Source: Glycine soja (Eukaryota; Streptophyta; Magnoliopsida; Fabales; Fabaceae). Taken from it: 64,000 nucleotides of DNA. The stretch's first letter is position 1. Each line of letters opens with the position of its first letter. The notes beneath the pieces were generated by a model. The model did no database searches and had not been told where the DNA came from. It saw only the letters and a list, made by a program, of their open reading frames with translations. Shown piece by piece: positions 34,496 to 47,814 of this stretch. A program made the position numbers and the translations under genes. Where the stretch lies: assembly GCF_004193775.1 (NCBI RefSeq), contig NC_041011.1:9265656-9329655 (forward strand). The letters are read 5' to 3'.

Positions 34496-37401
34496 TTATT
34501 TTCATTAAAAAAAATCAAACACAGACCGAATATGAGTAAATAGTGTATCAATTATATATTGTTATTCAATTACAAATTATATATACGATAATTTTATTGG
34601 TTTTTTAATTATTATCTTAAAAATTAACTAATGATTATTTATAATTAATTGATAATTTTTTTCGGCTGATGTATAAAATTAAACTCCTTAAATATTACTC
34701 CGTCCTTCATTTAGCTGCCCAAACATTGAAAGATGTGGGTTTGGAATTGTAATAAAGAATTTAATTTTTACATTGTAAGTAAAAAAATTAATTATATAAT
34801 TAATTAGAAATTATAATAAATATGATTTTTAAAATAATTATTATAAAATTAAATAAATTTATTATAGGATAATTTGTAATTAGATAAAAAGATAACAATT
34901 CTTTTATGCATCAACTATAATTCCCTCTTTAATTTTTTTACAGTAAATAAATGATATATGTATGTATATAATCCCATTTGCTTATGCAAAAATTCAACAG
35001 TCCCATTCGCTTTTTATATATTATTTGATTTATTCTAAGTTGCTACGGATCTGCAATCTGCATAATGATAATCTTGCTATGATGCCAATCACAATTATGC
35101 ACATATCTATATGATGTCACAGCTAACTTCAAATTATTGTTATTCTTGATGTTGTTCATACATACGTTAGATATCCATGTGCGGAACATTAATATTAAGA
35201 ACGACGTTCTTCTGCGCCGTCCAACTGGGACCTACATAGTCTGAATTATCTTATTAGAATTAGCATAAATTTTATTTTATTTTTTTAAGATAAAAAATTG
35301 AGCACCGACAGTGCAGGTAAGTCCAATATTACAAGCCAAGAAATGGAGAAAATTGTGTGGCTGTAGTAAGTGTAAGTTGAAATTAAGGACCGCATAAGTA
35401 GCATCCGTTAATTGACTTTCTCTGTGTGTTGATCAAAAGTTATCTTATTAATAATTATTACTGTATAAAATTACGACCAAGCCAATCTCAAGCTGAACTA
35501 ATTAACGTTGCAAATTTAACTAGGTCACTCGCGCAGTTTCGGGGCAACCCATGTACCAGACACACTTTTTTTTTTTCAGGACACAAAGTTAAATACTTTA
35601 AAACAAAATAAACCTGTTATTATAAGTCAAACCAGTGGTGACTTAGGGTTCATCGTTTGCACAGAAAAAAAAACAAAAAATGAGTGAAATGAATAAAAAA
35701 ATAAGTAAAATTATCTTATGTTTGGTAAAGAAGAAAAAAATAAGAAAATAAAATTTTAAAATTTAAATTGGAGAAAAAGTGAAAGGAAAAAAAAAAGTTT
35801 TTATTTCTTGAAGGTAATTTTTCTTCTGATTTTCCTTCCATTTCCTCTTCAACCAAAAAAAGAAAAGATATTGTTAAGCATGTTTTTTTTTTTTTTTTTC
35901 ATTTCCACTCCTTCCTAACAGATTCGATCACTTTCATCATTTTATTCCATTTCATTCTATCCTACCAAATGAATCCTTAAATTAATACAAAATAAAAATA
36001 AAAGTACAACTTCCTCTGTTTTAAAATAATTATCTTGTAAGAAGAAAAATATAATTATCCCATAGTAATTATCATTTTAGCTTTTCAATTTTGTATTAAT
36101 TACTCTTTGTCATTTATACCTTCAATAACTACTATTGTGTTGCATAATTTCTAACAAAAAAGGTTAATTTAGTAAAATGTTACTCTCATATATTTATTAA
36201 TTTTCAGTTTAAGAGATGGAGATCTGATTTAGAGGTTTGATTCGAGGAGTACTCGATCCAGAGCTGGTTTGCGAATGCAAATTTTGAATGAGGACCATGA
36301 CGCAACAAGTAGTTCAATAGAGGTGTTGCGATGCCTACAGTCACTCCGACGCTCAAGTTAGTAAGATTCTTAAGTCGAGTGATAGAATGAATTGGAGTTA
36401 GTCACATACCAGAACTTTGTGCCTTTTATACCATGTGTGGAGGTGGGAAAATTAGTAATTCAACTCTCACATGAATGTTCTAGCTGACATGCAACACACG
36501 TTTCCTGTTATTGAATCATGTGTACCGCGTGAGTCTTATTATTTCTATCGGGAAGTCAGCTTCAACCTGAGCATTGCGGCTTACTCCGAGCAACATGACT
36601 TTCTTAGTACAGGCTTAAAGTTCTCACTAGTTGGGATTAAGTGCGTGTTTGGATATGTGTCTGTTACGCACGTCTTTTCTTAAAACCACCTCAAATTGAC
36701 TCATTTGTGTGAAAGTTAGAATTTATCGATTCTGCAGAACGTGAAGAAAGAGTGTATACGCAAATTGGATAATTGTAATCAAACAAGCACTAAAGCAACA
36801 TCCTAATTTACTTATCATTAGATCACTTCTAGAACAGTTGTTCCCAAGTTGATTATTTCTTTATAGAAGTTGTTATCTGATAAGATTCAAGTATCTAGCT
36901 AATGTTGAATTCTAATTGTCGTGTACATGTTCAAGAGTGAATACATATTCACCAAGAACTAGATTTGGTAGTTGGGATTAGAACAACATCCGGATTTGTT
37001 TATCGTCATATTACTTTCCAGAATATTAATTTCTAGGTTGGTGGAAAAAAGACTCAGGATGATAATTATGATGGGATGACAGAGTAATAAACTTTTACTC
37101 CCTCCTATCTCAAATCTAAAAAATTAAAGTTTCTTATCTTTTTTGTTTCAAATAATAGAAATAAATCTCAATTATTCATGTTTTATTTAATGAAATTAAC
37201 TCTAAAATATCTTTTATTTAATAAGATTAAAGATTTTTTTTAAAATAGGGGTAGACACATACCCAAATATGAGGTGTTAGATACAGAGTGACAACACATT
37301 AAAATTTTAAGATAAAATAAAAAACAAATTAAAACATAAGTCTGATTCATAGTTACTTGATACCAGTTCTTGGTCTTATCTTCTTCTATCTTCTCTCTGG
37401 A

Positions 37402-38041
37402 TAGGGGTGAAAATAGGACAGGTCAGGTCAAACTTTAAAAGGTCGTCTGAGCCTAGCTTATAAATTTTTTAGGCATGAGTCTGGTTTATAACCTATCAAA
37501 GACTTTTATTTTGACTCGACCAAGCTTTTTTAAAAGCCTAATCTGGTCTGATAGTCTTTTTAAAAACCTTCTTCACATTAAATCTTTAATATTCCTTTGC
37601 TGTGAAATAGTAACGTAATAAGAAAGTTAAAGAAAAAGGAAACATCAGTAATAGGAAAACCAATAAAGATAATGAAGAATATAAAGGAGCACATATGACT
37701 CACACCTAAATTGTAATTAAAGTCTTACTTGATTATAAGAATGAAAGTTATGGAGCAGTAATGTGTAATCAAAGTCTGCTAGTTTTAAAAAAAAATTAAT
37801 TGTATCAAAAAAAATAATAGAAGTATATATTGGTACCCAAAAAATAATATAAATATATATACAGACCGACCTATCAGGCTTATAAGACTTCTTAATAAGC
37901 TTAAGCCTCGTTTATTTAATTTAATAGACTTTTTAAAAAGTCTGAGTCTAACCTTTTAATTAAATAGGTTAATTTAGATCAGACTTTATATAGGCTAGAT
38001 CGTAGGTCCCTGTAGATCGACCTGACCTATTTCCACCCTTA
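37402..38041. mobile_element. hAT-like non-autonomous transposon
   Basis: Inverted ends TAGGGGTGAAAATAGGACAG and, on the other strand, TAAGGGTGGAAATAGGTCAG fit the hAT terminal pattern. Subterminal words built on AGGCTTATAAGAC and TTTTTAAAAAGTCTGA are also inverted between the two halves. No transposase. I could not match an 8-bp target duplication. Confidence 0.55.
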
Positions 38042-40138
38042 GATCGTGGGATCGTGAGAGCTGCTGCTGCAACCAGAGGAAATACTAAAAATTTAAAGCA
38101 TAAGAATATAAACACAATCTGAAAAACAGAACAATTCTTTCTTTGGACTTTTATTGTTCTTTTTCCCTCTTTGTTTTTCGTTAAATTTTTCCCCTCTTAA
38201 ATTTTCTTCATTTCTGTTTTGATTCTCACGCTGCAGAAACTCAACAAATTAGCTTGTACGCAAATTCGAAAATACAAAAAACGGGATTGTTTCTGTTTAA
38301 TACTTTTGTGGCCATTAAAGTTAGAATGTCTATTTGCATTTATAAAAAACAATTGCTGAACGCAAACTCAAATCATGGAGCAATTTTTTTTTTTTTTTTT
38401 GCATTGGTAGTTTCAAAATTCTTTCCATCAATTTTTTATTCTTATTTATTAATCGAAAACATTTCTGGGTCTTCAATCTACACAAGAGAACCAACAACAT
38501 TTTGGAAAGGGGAATGGAAACAAGAGAGAAGGAAAAAGGAGTAAGGGGTGAGTAGTGAAAGAGATTGTGGATGGAGATGCAGTAGTGCATGCGACTTCAT
38601 GAGAAGGACCTGGGTTAAGCTTTCTGTAGTGCCAAAAATAACTTCAAGTGGGAATTCAATCCTTTCATCAGCACTTGTGTTCGTCTGAGAATAAAAATTG
38701 GTATAGACTATTCGTCGTCTAAGCCGATGGAAGAAGATGAAGAGAACCAGATAAGAATTGATTAATTAAATATTCATCTTATTTATAAGAAACAAGTTAA
38801 AGTATATTTTATATTATAACTTATTTCTTTTATGAAGGATTGAAAGTAATATTATTTAGTTTTATTTTATATTTTTAAATTTTTTAATGTGTTGTCACAC
38901 CAATTGATTGTGTATAACGTACAATTCACAATTGAGTACGTGTTCATCCAAGAGTTTTTTTTTAGATTTTTTATGTTTGATATTAAATTTTAATAAAAGA
39001 TAACTTTAAAAAATATTTATTTTTTGATTAAAAATAATACAATTTAATTAATTTTTTTAATAAGTATAAGATATATGTATTTTTTTACTTGTAATCGAGA
39101 GCGAGATAATTTATAATCACATGCATGTCAATAACCTTTTAATAACAAAAATAATTAAAGAAAACTTGTTAAAAAGATAGTACTGGTAATAAAATTTGGG
39201 TCCTTCAAAAACAAAAAGTAATAAAATTTGGGCACAAGCATCAAGGAAGGAACCACCAGCTAAATTTCAAAGGATGTCGCCAATGTACACGTGGTGGCGT
39301 GTGCGGAGCCATCTAGTCGTATGTGAAATGAAGAACAATAGATATATAGATTGCGTTCATGCACTTGCACTGACATTTAGGATGATGTTATTCTCATCCC
39401 TGATCCCTAGGTTCTCTGTTATGCGGTGACAGTTTCAACTAAAGAGGTCCTACAAGTGCTTCTCCGACACTCTCAAATTCCCAACTTTTGCAATTTGTTT
39501 TATCACTTTCCCTATCTATATACGAATTCATTCACCTTATCTCTACGGAAATTTTTTTATGAACGTCAATTATCTTATAGACATTTAGAAGGAGGGAAGA
39601 AAAATGACAAAAACACAAGTATAATAGAAACAAAGAAATAGAGAAGTGTTAACGGCGTATTTAAAATAAAAGAGTATTTATACATCATTTTATGTGTTTA
39701 TTTTTTTAATGATAATTAATTCTTTGTTAGGGAATTTGATTACTCATTTTGAATAAAAAAATTTCTTCTAATCATATTTTTACATCCACAAAACTCAAAT
39801 CCAATACTTTACTTAAGTAAATCAAGTACAAAATTACTCGAACAAATAATTTGTTGGTTTTCTTTATATTAAAATTAAAAAATAATGTAAAATGCCCACT
39901 TCAATATTTCATACCCTCTTAAGTGATATGACCTTTTATTAATTTTAATAAAAACATTTCCTATGCATGCGTATATAGTGGCTTTAGATGATTAGTAATA
40001 TTTCATAACCATATACCGTACATGGTATCTTACTTATCATATAAAATAATGCACACATTATAACAAAATAATAAACTATACAAATTCTCATTATATAATA
40101 ATTTATTTGATAAAAATGTCCTTATTTCATAAATGATA
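38042..40138. other. Gene-free interval
   Basis: AT-rich DNA including a poly(T) run near 38384. No coding domain is recognisable in any frame. Confidence 0.45.
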
Positions 40139-40425
40139 CCTCCTCTGTCTTTAATTATAAGATCAATTTTTTTTTAAATGTAAGATTATTTTTTAATTTA
40201 TAGATATATTAATTATTTTTTCTTTTATACATTTATTTAATTATTCTCTATTCAAACATTAATGAGAAACAATTAAGACCATAAAAAAGATAAGAAGTGA
40301 TAATTTTGACATGATAATATAAATAAATGATAAATTTAATGTAATTAACTAAATTAGTTATTTTTCTTAAAGATACGTGAATTAATTGAAACTTAAAAGA
40401 GTCTTATAATTAGCCATGGATGGAG
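40139..40425. mobile_element. Stowaway-like MITE
   Basis: Bounded by TA on each side (40137-40138 and 40426-40427). The ends CCTCCTCTGTCTTTAATTAT and, inverted, CTCCATCCATGGCTAATTAT are the familiar Stowaway (Tc1/mariner MITE) pattern. Length 287 bp, no coding capacity. Confidence 0.65.
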
Positions 40426-40427
40426 TA

Positions 40428-42759
40428 ATATGGTACTGTACAATTATAGTTATAAATTAATTTTATTTTTAGGGTATATATTGGAAAAAACTCAATAATG
40501 CTTTTTTGATATTATAAAGTGACAAATAATTTGAAATAAATAAACATTTCAAACATGAGAAATAAAGTAAAATAGATGAATATATACTAACACAAAAATT
40601 ACATTTTTTATTAAAAAATAAAAAAATCACACTCCTTGCAAAAGGAGGAAGCACATGAGTCAACAGATAAATCATAAACTTTACCTAACTGGTTTTGCCT
40701 TTTTTATGCCCTATATCCCCCCCAAAAAAACTTTACCTTACTGAATTCAAAGCAGGATCAGAAAACAAATTTGGACGGCAGAAAATGGTTTCCTCATAGT
40801 TTGTCATGATTTCTAGTTGGATGTCAGCGGCTGAAGGAATCTGGCCTTTCATTATACTTGTTTGCTAAGTTGCATAGGTACATCTATAGAGGTACAGGGA
40901 AGTATATCACTATTGAAAATACAAATTGATAAAAAAAAATAGTGAAATTATATGACATCTTTTTTTGAGAAGACATCTACTAGTTTCTAATGAGAAGACA
41001 TAAAAAAAAGAAGAAATTATAAGACATCTACTAGTTTCTAATTAATACAAATTGATAAAAAAAAAAAAAAAGAAATTATAAGACAACTACTAGTTTCTAA
41101 TTATAAGATTTCAACAAAACTTCACAAAATATATAAACAATAAAAAATAAAAAATATATAAATTTTAAAGACGGTAAAAGAAGAAGAAGAAGAAAATAGT
41201 GTAATCAATATAAAACTGATTGACTTAAACTTGACTTACAACTATTGTCTACCCATAAATTAAATAAGTACTGAATATGTATATTCATACATACATTTGC
41301 ACATGATGTGATGTGAAAAGAGACAAAAATGGAAAAGCAGAAAAGAACAGCGTTAGGCAGCTACAGGGCTGCATTGTAGTTGAAGGCATGGGTGATGGGA
41401 AATTCTCTAACGAAAGAAAATTCCACAACTTTTAAAAAGTGGAATAGAAAGCAACGAGTAGAGAGGATAATGAAAGAAAATAGCCCCGTGGTTTCTTTTC
41501 ATTTTGCATCTTTTATATTCGTCCAAACGCCAATGATTTTTAATTAGACTAATCATGCATAGCCAATGGGTTAAACTATTCATCCCTATAAATAAGTTTT
41601 AAGTTCTATATGAAAAAATTATAAATTTTAGTTTCTACAATTTTTTGTCATGATTTTATTATCAACAATTATATACAATCAGATTTACTTTTTATATTTG
41701 TATGAATAAACTGATGAAAAATTATTTTAACTTAGTGATGTAGAGTTTGAATTCTTAATAATTTAGTAACAATTCTGTTAAATATGAAAATACTTTGTTA
41801 TTTATTAAAATCTTACTTAATTTGAAAAATATTGCTTTCGATAAAAGGTCTATAAAAAATAAATCATAAAGTTAATATTGCATCCACAAGAGTTATAACT
41901 TATAAGTTCTTTTTGTTGGTGACGATATTATTTGCATTGGTAAGAAATAGTCTTTTATTGAAAACAATAATTAATTTTCATTAAAGATCATAAATATATA
42001 TAAGATAAATATTTCTCTCAGAATATAATTTATTTCATATAAAAATCAGAATTTTAAGTATTTACTTAAGAGATACAAGCTTTTACAGCTCACACCAATT
42101 ATCATTGGTTACAGTTCTTTTACTAAAACTTTAAATAAAAACCCATAAGAATCAAGTGAATACTTTAGCCTAACATATACAAATGCTTACATATTTAAGT
42201 TATCAATTGAATGACACTTTTTTCTCAATGTGAATTTGCTTATTCATGTCAGCATCCATTTCCTCCTGTTTCTCTATGTGCTTTTTAATTAGTTTAGCTA
42301 CATTAGAAGGCATTAAGGAACGGTATAAACATTGATGTGATGTAATGAGAACTTTTCCGATAAGCGATTAAGCGCTTTCCATGGATTGAAGACATCGACC
42401 AAAAATAAGCACCACGTAGTAGCAAAACTACTTTACCAACCAAACCTAAAAATATATAGCATAATTATCTTGGGTGTTCCTAACATTAATCTATTATCAA
42501 TATATTATATAAAAGTCCGTTGTTGATTGAGATTAATTGTACACGTGACGCACTGTGTTAACTTAGAGTAAGAATTGTTATATTTATTATATTAATTACA
42601 TTGTAATTTCTTTTTAATTTGATTTGATTACTTTTTGAAATTCATGGAAGTATGCTATTTGACTATTTGACTTGATTTATTTTTTTATAATTTTATATCA
42701 GACTATAATAATAAATCCCATACATATAAAATAAAAATAAAAATAATAAAATTGAAATA
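40428..42759. other. Gene-free interval
   Basis: AT-rich sequence. A short local duplication around GACATCTACTAGTTTCTAAT appears near 40971, 41023 and 41081 (the last with GACAACTACT). Nothing coding is seen. Confidence 0.4.
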
Positions 42760-43073
42760 CCAATCAATTGTTTTTAATAATTTTAGATCAAAATTGATAT
42801 TGTAAAATACATTTCAATATCGATTTTTGTCAAAACTGATGCCATTTTTATATTTTTTGTATTTTTTTAATATTTCTTATTATACAACATCGATTTTCAT
42901 AAAATTTAATGTTATAAAATGGATTTCAACATTGTGTTTTATAGTCAATGTTAAAATTGATACTTTTAACGTCAGTAGTTTCAACATCGATTCGTAATTG
43001 ATATTAAAAGTCCGAAATAATCAATGTTAAAAGTTCAAAATAATCGATGTTAAAAATCTATTTTCTAGTAGTG
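42760..43073. mobile_element. CACTA-like right terminus
   Basis: Ends TTTTCTAGTAGTG at 43061-43073; the inverse starts CACTACTAGAAAA, a plant CACTA terminus. The preceding 300 bp carry degenerate direct repeats of the word ATCGATGTTAAAA. The other end of this element was not found upstream. Confidence 0.65.
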
Positions 43074-43224
43074 TAAGGACATCTAAAAATAACCAACGGT
43101 GAAAGTATGCCGTAATTAGTCACATTCGGCATATTATTCTAAGCACTAACAAAGCTAAAAATGTATCTAAAGATAACTAAGTCTTCAAGTCTCAATTCTG
43201 AAAACAACACTTTTAATGAGATGA

Positions 43225-43480
43225 CACTACTAGAAAAAAGACATTTAACATCAATACTTTAACATCAGTTTTCAATAAAACCGATGTTAACGAAAAGGCA
43301 GTGACATAATTATAAATAAAATGAGTTCGTTAACATCAGTTTTTCCAAAAATCGATATTAACATCGCCACGTTAACAACAATTTTTCAAAAACTGATGTT
43401 AACATTGATTTTTGAAAAAATTGATGTTAACGAAGCAATGTTAACATCGGGTTTCAAAAAAATTGATGTTATTTTTTGTA
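43225..43480. mobile_element. CACTA-like left terminus
   Basis: Begins CACTACTAGAAAAAAGACAT and holds at least six subterminal repeats around TTAACATCAGTTTTT and AACATCGATTT in both orientations. The element runs rightwards. Its other end is not seen before the copia insertion at 44862, so the copia nest may sit inside it and the end may lie beyond the window. Confidence 0.65.
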
Positions 43481-44856
43481 TATATATAATTACCCTCTTC
43501 TCGCGCCCACTCTCACTCCCAGTCTCGGTCTAAAGATCTCACTTCCATGACGCTCTGACTCCTCCTTCTTCTCACCCACACTCGCACTTGCACTTGCACT
43601 CACACTCGCACTCGCACTCAGTCGTCTAAAGCTCGCATCCCACTCGCACTCGCTGTCGGTTGTGTTCTCACTCTCGGTGACCACTCTCCGCAATAGTGAC
43701 GAGTTTACGAAAGGAAAGTTGTTGTTTCTTGGTGTCGGTATCGATGACGACGTATGTCTTTCTCTTACCTTTGGCAACTTAAATGAACGGATTCCATTTC
43801 ACTGCTATGTTAAGGTTTCACTTTTTTCTCATTTATTAACTTGTAATTAAGATTAAACAAATGCTAATTTAGCAAAGAGATTACCATATAAAAGGGACAG
43901 AAACAAAAACAGAATGTAGGTCATGGTAAGCAAGGTGGTAGTGCCGGCGTGGAGCTTGGTGGTGAAGGTGGAGTTGCATTGGGAGAGCTTGAACCATTTT
44001 CCAACTCTAATTGTGGCTACGTATTGGTTCTGAGCTTTGAGTTGTTACTAGTTTAATAATTTTGTTTGTTGGTATATGTTTTATTTTGTTATCCCAAATT
44101 AGTTTCTTGATAAAATATCTAAATTGATGTATTTACCAAATTTTAGTTCTTCATGATTGTTTCTTGTTCTATCAAGCTCAATGACCTTATGCTAAGTTTG
44201 TATATATTATTTGCGTCTTGAGTTATCTCATTGGTTCCATAAAAATGCACACATTGTTGAGTAACTCCTTGTTCATTAGTCTTGATGATCTATTCATGGC
44301 TGTTAATTCTTGGTAGGAGTTTAGCTCTTGGTAATTATAGTTTAAACCAAAATATGTATATGTAGAGATTGATATAAAAATGCTGACAGTTCATGTTTTT
44401 TTTTTGTTCCTTTGTTGTTGTTAGTCCAATAAAGAAAAAAGGACTTGTGGTGTTGTAATTGATGTGGAGCAAATTTGCCACTGTTGTTATGCTGTCATGG
44501 ACCCTTTTTTTTTCCTTTTCTTTGTTTTTGGATAATATAGCTTTTGCTCTTAAACTGCCATTCATTTAGTGCATATCATGAATTGAATATTTTCTCATGC
44601 CAATTTTTTTTTGAAAGCATGGGTATATGCATTGTGTCTTGCAACTCCGTGGCATGTACTAGACCAATTTCATATCTCTTGGTTTACTACTACTAGGTTG
44701 GCATGCATATTTATTTTTAAGAAGTTCTAGCTTTTAAGCCAAAGGGTAATTTTAGATTAGAGACTATACAATGTTGGATTAATAGTTGATAACTGATTAA
44801 AGATTGAAAATGGGTTTGTCATGGACATGGTTATGTCCAGGCAAAGTATGAAGGGT
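43481..44856. other. Interior of the CACTA-like element, possibly with captured host sequence
   Basis: Starts with a pyrimidine-rich, GC-richer stretch including a CACTCG-type microsatellite (43570-43660), then a short open region on the plus strand around 43680-43810. The composition resembles a plant 5' untranslated region and first exon. No domain was recognised, so it could be transposon leader sequence or a captured gene fragment. Confidence 0.3.
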
Positions 44857-45537
44857 GTTTCTGTAAGAAAAAAAGTGTTCAAAAACACACATTGCGAAAT
44901 AAAAGGATCTATTTTGTATTTAAATTATATCATAAATAGATGACATATTAAATAATATACCTGTTGATGAGCTCTTGAAGTAAAAAAAAATTCTTCAATA
45001 GTGTGAAGACTCTACGTGTATTCACACCGAGACTAACATCTATTCGTCAACAACTTTGACAAGTGGAAAAATAAGAATAGAGAAGTGATATTTGGATTGG
45101 TTCAACGTGCAACCTAAGGCTCTATCTATAGCACGCTAAGGATACCAAATTTTTTTATCAAATCAAAATAATTATTGATAGTATCCTTTTTTAATCTATA
45201 TTATTTCTTGTTACCTTTTATTGCTAACCATTTAAGAATTAAAATTGAAATAATAATTGACCAAATCAAACTTGTATCTAGCCACCTTTTTAACCCAAAT
45301 TCCAAATACAAAATCATACATGTCTGTTTCTCTTCTTTCACCAAATTTTTCATATTATTTATATTTTCAGTACTAGCAAAAATATAATAATATTCCACCT
45401 TTTTGAAATCAATTAATCATTTGATCATATTAAATTCTCTAATTTAATTAATTATCAAATATTAAGATAATTTCTTTAACAGAGATTAGAACACTCATTT
45501 ATGTGTGACCCCGTAGGTTCAATACTAAGCTGGTAAT

Positions 45538-46898
45538 TGTTAGTCGTTAATTACGACTAACTTTTGTGTTGAATAGTTATATGAAATTTGCATTTTCCCT
45601 CCAATTTATAGTTCTTTTTGTAGGATTTGTACATATTTTCATGTTTAGTTTGATTTTGCTCAGTAGATACTCCCAATTTTGTGAATTAATATTGAATCAA
45701 CTTTAGTTTAAGGCTAAAAGAAGAAGAAGAAGGTCAAGAAGGTGGTGTCTCGCTAAGCGAGGCATATGCACTTAGCGAGTGACATCCGCTAAGTGAGGCA
45801 CTCAGCTCGCTTAGCGGGTTGAGAAACCCAAGAAGAGGATTAGTCATAGATGCATGCGCTCAGTGCGCCGTTAGCTCGCCCAACGAGTCATTTGTCCCTT
45901 CTCGCGCTTAGTGCACCCAGCTTGCTAAGCAAAAATTCACTAACTCACGCTTAGTGAGAAAATGGCGCTAAGCGAGCCTTCAGAATCTGAAACTTCAAGA
46001 AGCCTTTAAAACACTGAAGTTGGCGTAAAATAAAGGAGAGAGACAAAAAACAGAGCAAGAGAGGAAGTTAGAACGACAGAGCCTCAGCGTCCAAGAGAGT
46101 TTAGGTTTTAGGAGTGATTTTAGGGTTTTAGAGGTGGAGGAGACATCCCCACCATTTGTAACCTTAGTTTTTCTTCAAAAATCTATCCTTGGTGCTGAAA
46201 GTTGCAAACTTGCAATGGAAGGCTAAATCTCTTGTTGGGGATTTCTACTACACTTTGATGTGATATTCTCTTACATCTATTTAAAGTTGTTTTTATATGT
46301 TCATTGCTTCTATCTGTGCTTATTTCTTGCATGCTTATGACTTGATCACCCATTTGTATGTAAAGTTAGGATTTTTAGCATTGGAAAGTGTTTTAAATCC
46401 TTAGAACTTGGTAGAGTAGACTAGAGAACTGTATGTCTGGGAACGGAGTGTAGTGATTTAGTTTATATTATGTTGTAATCTTAATGCAACTCGTTTAGAC
46501 TAAGTTTGTTGAGGGATCAAGGACGAAGTTTAAATAGAGTTAGGCCCATTCACTTCAGGGATCTTGGTTTGGGTAGTTGTTTTCAGCATAAGAACACTGA
46601 AACAACGTTAAATAGAAAAAAATATTTAGTAACATCAAAGTAGGTTCCGTAGAATGACCCAACATTTTTACTTGACTGTTTTTACCTCTCATTTTTAGAC
46701 ATTTTAAATTTATAGTTAATTAAAACTGTAGACAAAAAACTCTTTTATATTTACTTGTTTTAAACAAATGTTTGCTCATTGAATGCATATTTTCTGAATG
46801 AAACAAGTTCCTTGTGATTCGATACTCGGTTCTTACCGTTTTATATTACTTGTGCGACTGAGTACACTTGCTGATTAGCATCGCGGAGAGAGCGAACA
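45538..46898 (+). mobile_element. Solo-LTR-like repeat with CGCTAAGCGAG motif cluster, copy B
   Basis: Absent from the other copia LTR, so it is a clear later insertion. It starts TGTTAGTCG and ends GAGCGAACA (TG...CA), with flanks GTAAT (45533-45537) and ATAAT (46899-46903), a 5-bp duplication with one change. The CGCTAAGCGAG-type word cluster is at 45745-45985. The far end reads ACTCGGTTCTTACCGTTTTA, matching the corresponding end of copy A at 4274-5599. No coding capacity. Confidence 0.75.
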
Positions 46899-47492
46899 AT
46901 AATATATTAATCAAATTAATATACTAATCAAGGTAGGCGTCTAGCAACACTCCATAACATCCGGATAGCATGAAGTAACATTTTACTTTTAAGAACCATT
47001 AGAAGAGAGTGTAATAATTTCTTCCATCTTTATAACTCTGGGTTAACTCTAAAGTATGATATTACTGTTAAACCCTTTTGAGTTAACTCATAATGACTTA
47101 AGAAACCCATTTTTTCTTTCATTTAATTTTCCTGGCCAGGATATAATTTTATTCATAGAGCTCAAACTCATTACCAAGAGTTGATGAATTCCTTCTTGAT
47201 TAATCATTAATTCTACAGGTATTTAATCATATCCAATATCCATTCAACAAGTGTTCTAAAGTATTAGGTGTCCAGAATCAAAATACAACAAATAACCTGT
47301 TAATTACTATGACAATATCAGGTCAAAGAAAGTTATTATACCTCTTCTTATAATTTTCTATTGACAGTTTATGGTAAATTTTACCCATTAGAAAATTTCA
47401 ATTGAGTCAGTTCTATGATCACATCAACATGTGACTCATCTATATATGCAAATTAATAAATAAGATCTATTAATATTTATCTAATAAATACT

Positions 47493-47496
<4 letters not shown>

Positions 47497-47545
<49 letters not shown>
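47497..47545. repeat. (TA)n microsatellite in the copia 3' LTR
   Basis: About 49 bp here against about 8 bp at the same place in the other LTR (near 63470), so it expanded after insertion, or contracted in the other copy. Confidence 0.9.
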
Positions 47546-47549
<4 letters not shown>

Positions 47550-47801
47550 CTATCCGGATTATTGATATCCTATTTACAATAATCCTATGATCAAGAACGG
47601 TTTAATTAGAACAAACTTGTTTCTCATTATCATAATCTCTATTATAATAACAAGTCTTTAATTTTAATCAAGGACATTATCAAATGGACCATTTGGTCAA
47701 ATAGTTAAATATGACAATGAAAAAAAATAATACTTTATTATTAAAATTAGAATTGATTACATGATGACTTGGATCGTGGACATATAAATTTATTCCCAAC
47801 A

Positions 47802-47813
47802 ATCTCCCCCTTG
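47802..47813 (-). other. Polypurine tract of the copia element
   Basis: The minus strand reads GCAAGGGGGAGAT directly before the LTR start TGTTGGG. Confidence 0.8.
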
Positions 47814-47814
47814 C

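Larger units (their letters stand above)
44862..47801 (-). repeat. 3' LTR of the copia element, enlarged by an insertion
   Basis: Aligns along its length with 62212-63734, except for the inserted 1.36 kb. A TA run at 47497-47545 has expanded here but is only a few units long in the other LTR. Confidence 0.9.

Noticed and set aside
38254..38590. Overlapping frames around a poly(T) run
   Set aside because: Low-complexity products; no domain on either strand.
45175..45398. Short frames repeated at 62454-62737
   Set aside because: They recur only because both lie in the copia LTRs; no coding evidence.
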